Shown here piece after piece: positions 60,956 to 64,000 of a stretch of DNA of 64,000 nt. The notes below the pieces were generated by a model. That model saw only the letters and a list, made by a program, of their open reading frames with translations. It searched no databases and had not been told where the DNA came from. How positions within the stretch are numbered: the first letter of the stretch is position 1; the number at the start of each line of letters is the position of its first letter. The stretch covers positions 1 through 64,000 of the forward strand of contig JAADBR010000015.1 in assembly GCA_009995705.1 (NCBI GenBank). Direction: 5' to 3'. The translations under genes were made by a program, and so were the position numbers. The stretch is from Microcystis aeruginosa W13-11 (lineage in GTDB: Bacteria; Cyanobacteriota; Cyanobacteriia; Cyanobacteriales; Microcystaceae).

Positions 60956-61726
60956 ATGATGGCAAAGCAATCAAGGGCGATCGCGGTAACAGAACATGAT
61001 AATAAATGTCCCGAATGTCTGCACCTGGAGATTTCGGGAGAACCGGTTGCGTCTGAGTCTAAGGGTGTTTTTCCCCGTTTCAAAAAGTCTGAACCAGAGG
61101 CGTTTTCCCTATCGGTGCGGATTAATTTTAATGAGCAGTGGCTTGATTTTCGCTTTGGACGGGTTAAGCTTGGTTTGCGGGGGGGAGAGTTGCGCTTAAA
61201 ACTGGAGAATGGCCAAATGCCTTCTGAGTTGAGAAATGAAGCGTTGAAAAAGATTTTAGCAAGGGAATTAGAGATTGAACGTCAGTTAGGGGGAGAACAG
61301 GAAAGCAAGTTTCAACTAGAAGGAACTGTAACTCCTGATTTATCGAAAGCAAGCTTAAAGGGAGTTAGAGAACAGCGTCGGAAAGAGTCCCAGGGGGATA
61401 AGTTTCAGCTTAAAATAGCGCAAATTAGTCACAAGGGAGCAAATAATCAGCCTGTGTGGGTGTTCGAGAATAGGACAGGTGAGCCTGTTTTGATTGGGGA
61501 ATTAGCGGATTCCCTGGGTAAAATGTTAATTGCGGGTGTTCCCTGGAGCGTTGAAGCGACATTTACTCATGAAATGCGTCAGGTTGTGATTACGGGTTTA
61601 GAAAATTTATTTAAAGATGATATTTCTGGACACAAATTAAACGTATTTGAGTTAGCCTTAGCTAAGTTATTTTTAAAGCATAAAACCCAACCCTATCTAA
61701 GTCGTCAGGTATTACGTTATGAGTGA
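60956..61726 (+). CDS. Unrecognised protein, first of a coupled pair
   Basis: Protein of 256 residues, no family recognised. The N-terminus has a CPECLH motif, then a repetitive basic middle (RGGELRLKLENGQ, RNEALKKILARELEIERQL) and a mostly beta C-terminal half (QPVWVFENRTGEPVLIGELA). No signal peptide. The stop overlaps the next gene's start by 8 bases (ATG at 61719 before the stop at 61726), which is strong coupling. Confidence 0.6.
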   Translation: MMAKQSRAIAVTEHDNKCPECLHLEISGEPVASESKGVFPRFKKSEPEAFSLSVRINFNEQWLDFRFGRVKLGLRGGELRLKLENGQMPSELRNEALKKILARELEIERQLGGEQESKFQLEGTVTPDLSKASLKGVREQRRKESQGDKFQLKIAQISHKGANNQPVWVFENRTGEPVLIGELADSLGKMLIAGVPWSVEATFTHEMRQVVITGLENLFKDDISGHKLNVFELALAKLFLKHKTQPYLSRQVLRYE

Positions 61727-62540
61727 TGCAGATTTTATTCGAGAAGTTGAAGAACTGTACCTGCGTCTTGCTAATGCAGATACAGATGATCTGGTTGAGT
61801 TAGCTAAACTTGCGGGTTTAGACCCTAAAACAGATTTAGCCGACTCTGTTTGGGTTCCCTATCCCAGCTTTGGGGAATTTCGCCAAAACACCTTAGCGGC
61901 GGCGGTGCTGACAGATTATCTAGAAGAGCATGGGATAGAGGTAGATGCTGCGGCGGCTGATAATGCTCAAGTGGTACTACCCAAGCTAGGTAAACTAGAA
62001 GCTGTATTGATTCCCCAAGACTCTGGCGAAGAAATGTTAGATTTAAGCCAAATTAGGGTCGAAATTGACCTAAATCCAGCAACATTGGCCTATATTTTAA
62101 TCGAGTTAGGGGAAGGAGGAGCTTGGTTAACTGGGGTTCTGTTGAGTTCGGATCTGCGTCAGGATTTCCCAGAAGGCGGCGCGGTGTCCTTGGCGATGAG
62201 GAAACCTATGTCGGCGCTGTGGGAAGCTTACCGTCGGTGGGAAAACTGTCAGCAAATCATGGCGCAGTATATCGATAAACAAGGCTGGTCAGCGGAACAG
62301 CGAGCGGAGGTAATCACAGTGTTAAACTGGGTCTGGGACTATCGGCAGGACTATGAGCGTCCGACGCTATTAAAGGAGTTTTTAGAAGAGAAGGCCAGCG
62401 AGAATCATGAGAATTTTAAACCCTTAGTCTCGCGTCCGGAAGGGGTAAAGGAAGCAACGCCTGAGCCGTCTTCAGAGGGTGCGGTGGACTGGCTAGAGGT
62501 GGCGATGGATTTGCTTGATGAATTGGGAAAATGTATTTAA
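61719..62540 (+). CDS. Unrecognised protein, second of a coupled pair
   Basis: Protein of 273 residues with no recognised domain. Acidic and helical at the N-terminus (IREVEELYLRLANADTDDLV), then a beta-rich core (GKLEAVLIPQD; RVEIDLNPATLAYILIELG) and a Glu-rich tail. It could be a chaperone-like or recognition partner of the upstream gene. Position just before antitoxin-like genes suggests an accessory region. Confidence 0.6.
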   Translation: MSDADFIREVEELYLRLANADTDDLVELAKLAGLDPKTDLADSVWVPYPSFGEFRQNTLAAAVLTDYLEEHGIEVDAAAADNAQVVLPKLGKLEAVLIPQDSGEEMLDLSQIRVEIDLNPATLAYILIELGEGGAWLTGVLLSSDLRQDFPEGGAVSLAMRKPMSALWEAYRRWENCQQIMAQYIDKQGWSAEQRAEVITVLNWVWDYRQDYERPTLLKEFLEEKASENHENFKPLVSRPEGVKEATPEPSSEGAVDWLEVAMDLLDELGKCI

Positions 62541-62549
62541 AAAATAATT

Positions 62550-62762
62550 ATGAAAAGCATTAAAATAATTGTCGAAAAACACCCAGATGGCTATATTGCT
62601 TATCCTTTAGGTATTGAAGGTGTTGTCATTGGCGAAGGCGAATCATATCAAGAAGTGCTAGAAGATGCGAAATCAGCACTCCGTTTTCATATTGAAACCT
62701 TTGGAGTAGAAGTTTTAGATACTGAATATTCTGTCTTAGAAGCGTCTATTATAGTAAGGTGA
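62550..62762 (+). CDS. HicB-like antitoxin, orphan
   Basis: Protein of 70 residues. EKHPDGYIAYPLGIEGVVIG and the helix ESYQEVLEDAKSALRFHIETF match the partial-RNaseH fold of HicB-type antitoxins. No HicA toxin gene with its short KR-rich double-strand RNA-binding fold lies next to it, so it is an orphan or acts with an unlinked toxin. Confidence 0.7.
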   Translation: MKSIKIIVEKHPDGYIAYPLGIEGVVIGEGESYQEVLEDAKSALRFHIETFGVEVLDTEYSVLEASIIVR

Positions 62763-62784
62763 TCATTAACAAAGAGGTCAACAG

Positions 62785-63024
62785 ATGCAAAACTTGCATC
62801 AGGTTTCTTTACTAACAAGTGGACAAGAGCAAGTCTTAACGATTCCTCCTGAACTTGCCCTATCAAGCACAGAGGTTTTGTTACGCAAAGAAGGTCATCG
62901 CTTAATCATTGAGCCAATTTCTTCTGGTTCTCTACTTTCTTTGCTGACTACTTTGCCAGACATTACAGACAATTTTCCTGATATAGATGAAGGGTTGCTT
63001 CCCCTTGATGACATCAAATTTTAG
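62785..63024 (+). CDS. AbrB/VapB-like antitoxin, orphan
   Basis: Protein of 79 residues. VSLLTSGQEQVLTIPPELAL and EVLLRKEGHRLIIEPI form the swapped-hairpin AbrB/MazE pattern of VapB antitoxins. It lies 22 bases after the HicB-like gene. The neighbouring toxin (63051-63473) is on the other strand and already has its own antitoxin gene, so this antitoxin lacks an obvious partner. Confidence 0.65.
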   Translation: MQNLHQVSLLTSGQEQVLTIPPELALSSTEVLLRKEGHRLIIEPISSGSLLSLLTTLPDITDNFPDIDEGLLPLDDIKF

Positions 63025-63050
63025 AATGAAATAGCCCTGAAATTTTATTG

Positions 63051-63473
63051 TTATAAATAGATTCGTTCAAAAGGTTCTTTTCGATAACGGCGATAAATAT
63101 CAAAGTCACTATCTAAGGTAATAATTGCAGAAATATTAAGTCTTTCAGAAATAGTAATTAAGGATAGATCTGCAAAATCTCCCGGTAGGTCAGCGTATTG
63201 TTCATTCAGTTGTATAATCCGGGCAAAATCCTGTGGTAAAAGGGGAATACATTGATAAAGCTGGTGGGATAAATCACTTAAAAATTCATTTTGTGTTCGA
63301 TAATCATGGCTTAAAAGATACATTACTTCTGTTATACAAGCAACAGTTGTAATCAAGTCGCTGGAACATTGTTCAAAAAAGTTGACGACAGCCCAATGAT
63401 AATTATCTTGGGAACTGTAATAGGCGAATATAATACTGCTATCTGTAATAATTTTGGGAGGATAATTTGTCAT
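63051..63473 (-). CDS. vapC: PIN-domain toxin (VapC type)
   Basis: Predicted ribonuclease of 140 residues. PIN acidic residues: D11 in IITDSSIIFAYY, the Glu in CITEVMYLL, and the two Asp of the C-terminal part (DFADLSLI, LDSDFDIY). The start overlaps the stop of the antitoxin gene by 4 bases, as in most VapBC operons. Confidence 0.85.
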   Translation of the reverse strand: MTNYPPKIITDSSIIFAYYSSQDNYHWAVVNFFEQCSSDLITTVACITEVMYLLSHDYRTQNEFLSDLSHQLYQCIPLLPQDFARIIQLNEQYADLPGDFADLSLITISERLNISAIITLDSDFDIYRRYRKEPFERIYL

Positions 63474-63736
63474 GAATGATCTTGCTGATGATGGTTTTGT
63501 ATATATTCTGCCACTACTTTTTTGCGGTTTTCTCGCAATGATAAATCAGGTGGAGCATTTTCTAAAAGATGCTGAGGATGACCTCCCCGGCGTTGTGATA
63601 AAGTTTTACGCGGTTTTAAGCTTTGCCAATGTTCGTAAATGAGTTTTTTCAGAAGTTCTTCTGAGCTAATATTCTCTTCGGAAATGATGTCTGCTAGATA
63701 GCTCTCGGTTTCTCGATCTAGATTAATCGATAACAT
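63470..63736 (-). CDS. Antitoxin of the VapBC-like pair
   Basis: Protein of 88 residues. LSINLDRETESYLADII and SSEELLKKLIYEHWQSL form a ribbon-helix-helix-like DNA-binding fold; the C-terminus (RRGGHPQHLLENAPPDLSLR) would wrap the toxin. It precedes the PIN toxin gene with a 4-base overlap and is probably autoregulated. Confidence 0.75.
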   Translation of the reverse strand: MLSINLDRETESYLADIISEENISSEELLKKLIYEHWQSLKPRKTLSQRRGGHPQHLLENAPPDLSLRENRKKVVAEYIQNHHQQDHS

Positions 63737-64000
63737 TGTTACTTCATGGGATAAATCAACATCTTTGATTATAGCTTAAAATCCATGATCGCACTCACCC
63801 CCCATCCCCAATTGAGTTTGCTATAGAAAAATTCGGGGTACGGGCGAAGCATTCGGATAGGAAATCTAGGGTTTCAGCAATAGGTTATTGTCCGAATGCT
63901 TCGCCCCTACTCAATCATCTAACAATCCGTCGTAACGCACCACATCTATCATTAATTTAACTACTACTTGGTGCGTTACGCTATCGAAGAGCGCACCCTA
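63737..64000. repeat. Non-coding end of window with two inverted-repeat elements
   Basis: A 16-base perfect inverted repeat, GGGCGAAGCATTCGGA (63842-63857) with TCCGAATGCTTCGCCC (63891-63906), encloses 33 bases. A second pair, GTAACGCACCA (63932-63942) and TGGTGCGTTAC (63969-63979), lies next to it. Both are typical cyanobacterial intergenic palindromes. No gene is seen, though one may begin beyond the window. Confidence 0.75.

Overview
The window reads as a bloom-forming cyanobacterium, most likely Microcystis or a close relative. The evidence is frequent HIP1 octamers (GCGATCGC) inside genes, cyanobacterial gene types (ferredoxin-dependent sulfite reductase, HPPD, a TIGR03492-like LpxB relative, ThiE with an N-terminal ThiD2-like domain, AroH-type chorismate mutase), and a very high load of short mobile repeats and gene remnants. 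The species is inferred from general resemblance; no search was run. No rRNA, tRNA, CRISPR array or intact transposase gene was found.

Layout. 0.3-4.6 kb (minus): hisIE, an FAD/NAD(P) oxidoreductase, thymidylate kinase and a large thymidylate-synthase-like protein; the last two form a dTMP to dTDP unit. 4.6-5.0 kb: remnants of a glycosyltransferase and an IS607-type resolvase. 5.2-8.4 kb (plus): thiE, thiS, anmK and a thioredoxin-fold protein. 8.5-14.7 kb: PhzF-like protein, a hypothetical, aminopeptidase P, two tandem Uma2-type nucleases and ligA. 14.8-17.1 kb (minus): a toxin-antitoxin-like operon (DUF4160 gene broken by one amber codon, HTH regulator, PIN-like protein). 17.3-27.4 kb: sppA, aroH, two alpha/beta hydrolases, LpxB-like and CbiG-like genes, a GH57 enzyme, a CorC/HlyC-type protein, an ABC-2 permease and a pseudouridine synthase.

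27.4-29.4 kb: a two-gene ATPase plus PD-(D/E)xK module, a candidate defence system. 29.5-43.7 kb: mostly housekeeping (YifB/ComM, HIT, retropepsin-like, HPPD, SDR, ATP sulfurylase), an RTX-type protein preceded by a strongly structured RNA candidate, and a caspase-fold protein that has lost both catalytic residues. 43.8-46.6 kb: a decayed defence island (DUF1156 remnant, split OLD/TOPRIM nuclease, DUF3883-like tail). 46.8-52.1 kb: msrA, an FHA-FHA-ABC transporter and a sulfite reductase with a ribbon-helix-helix tail. 52.2-55.1 kb: a frameshifted TPR gene followed by a P-loop ATPase. 55.4-60.7 kb: gpsA, a Nudix protein, a MacB-like permease with its adaptor, and a TPR lipoprotein/secreted protein. 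61.0-63.7 kb: two unrecognised coupled genes, two orphan antitoxin-like genes and a VapBC-like pair.

The sulfur genes (sat, sir) and thiamine genes (thiE, thiS) are the only clear metabolic themes. The strongest general signal is a genome eroded by small repeats: MITE-like elements with terminal inverted repeats, one element nested in another, heptanucleotide tandem arrays, and at least five recognisable gene wrecks.
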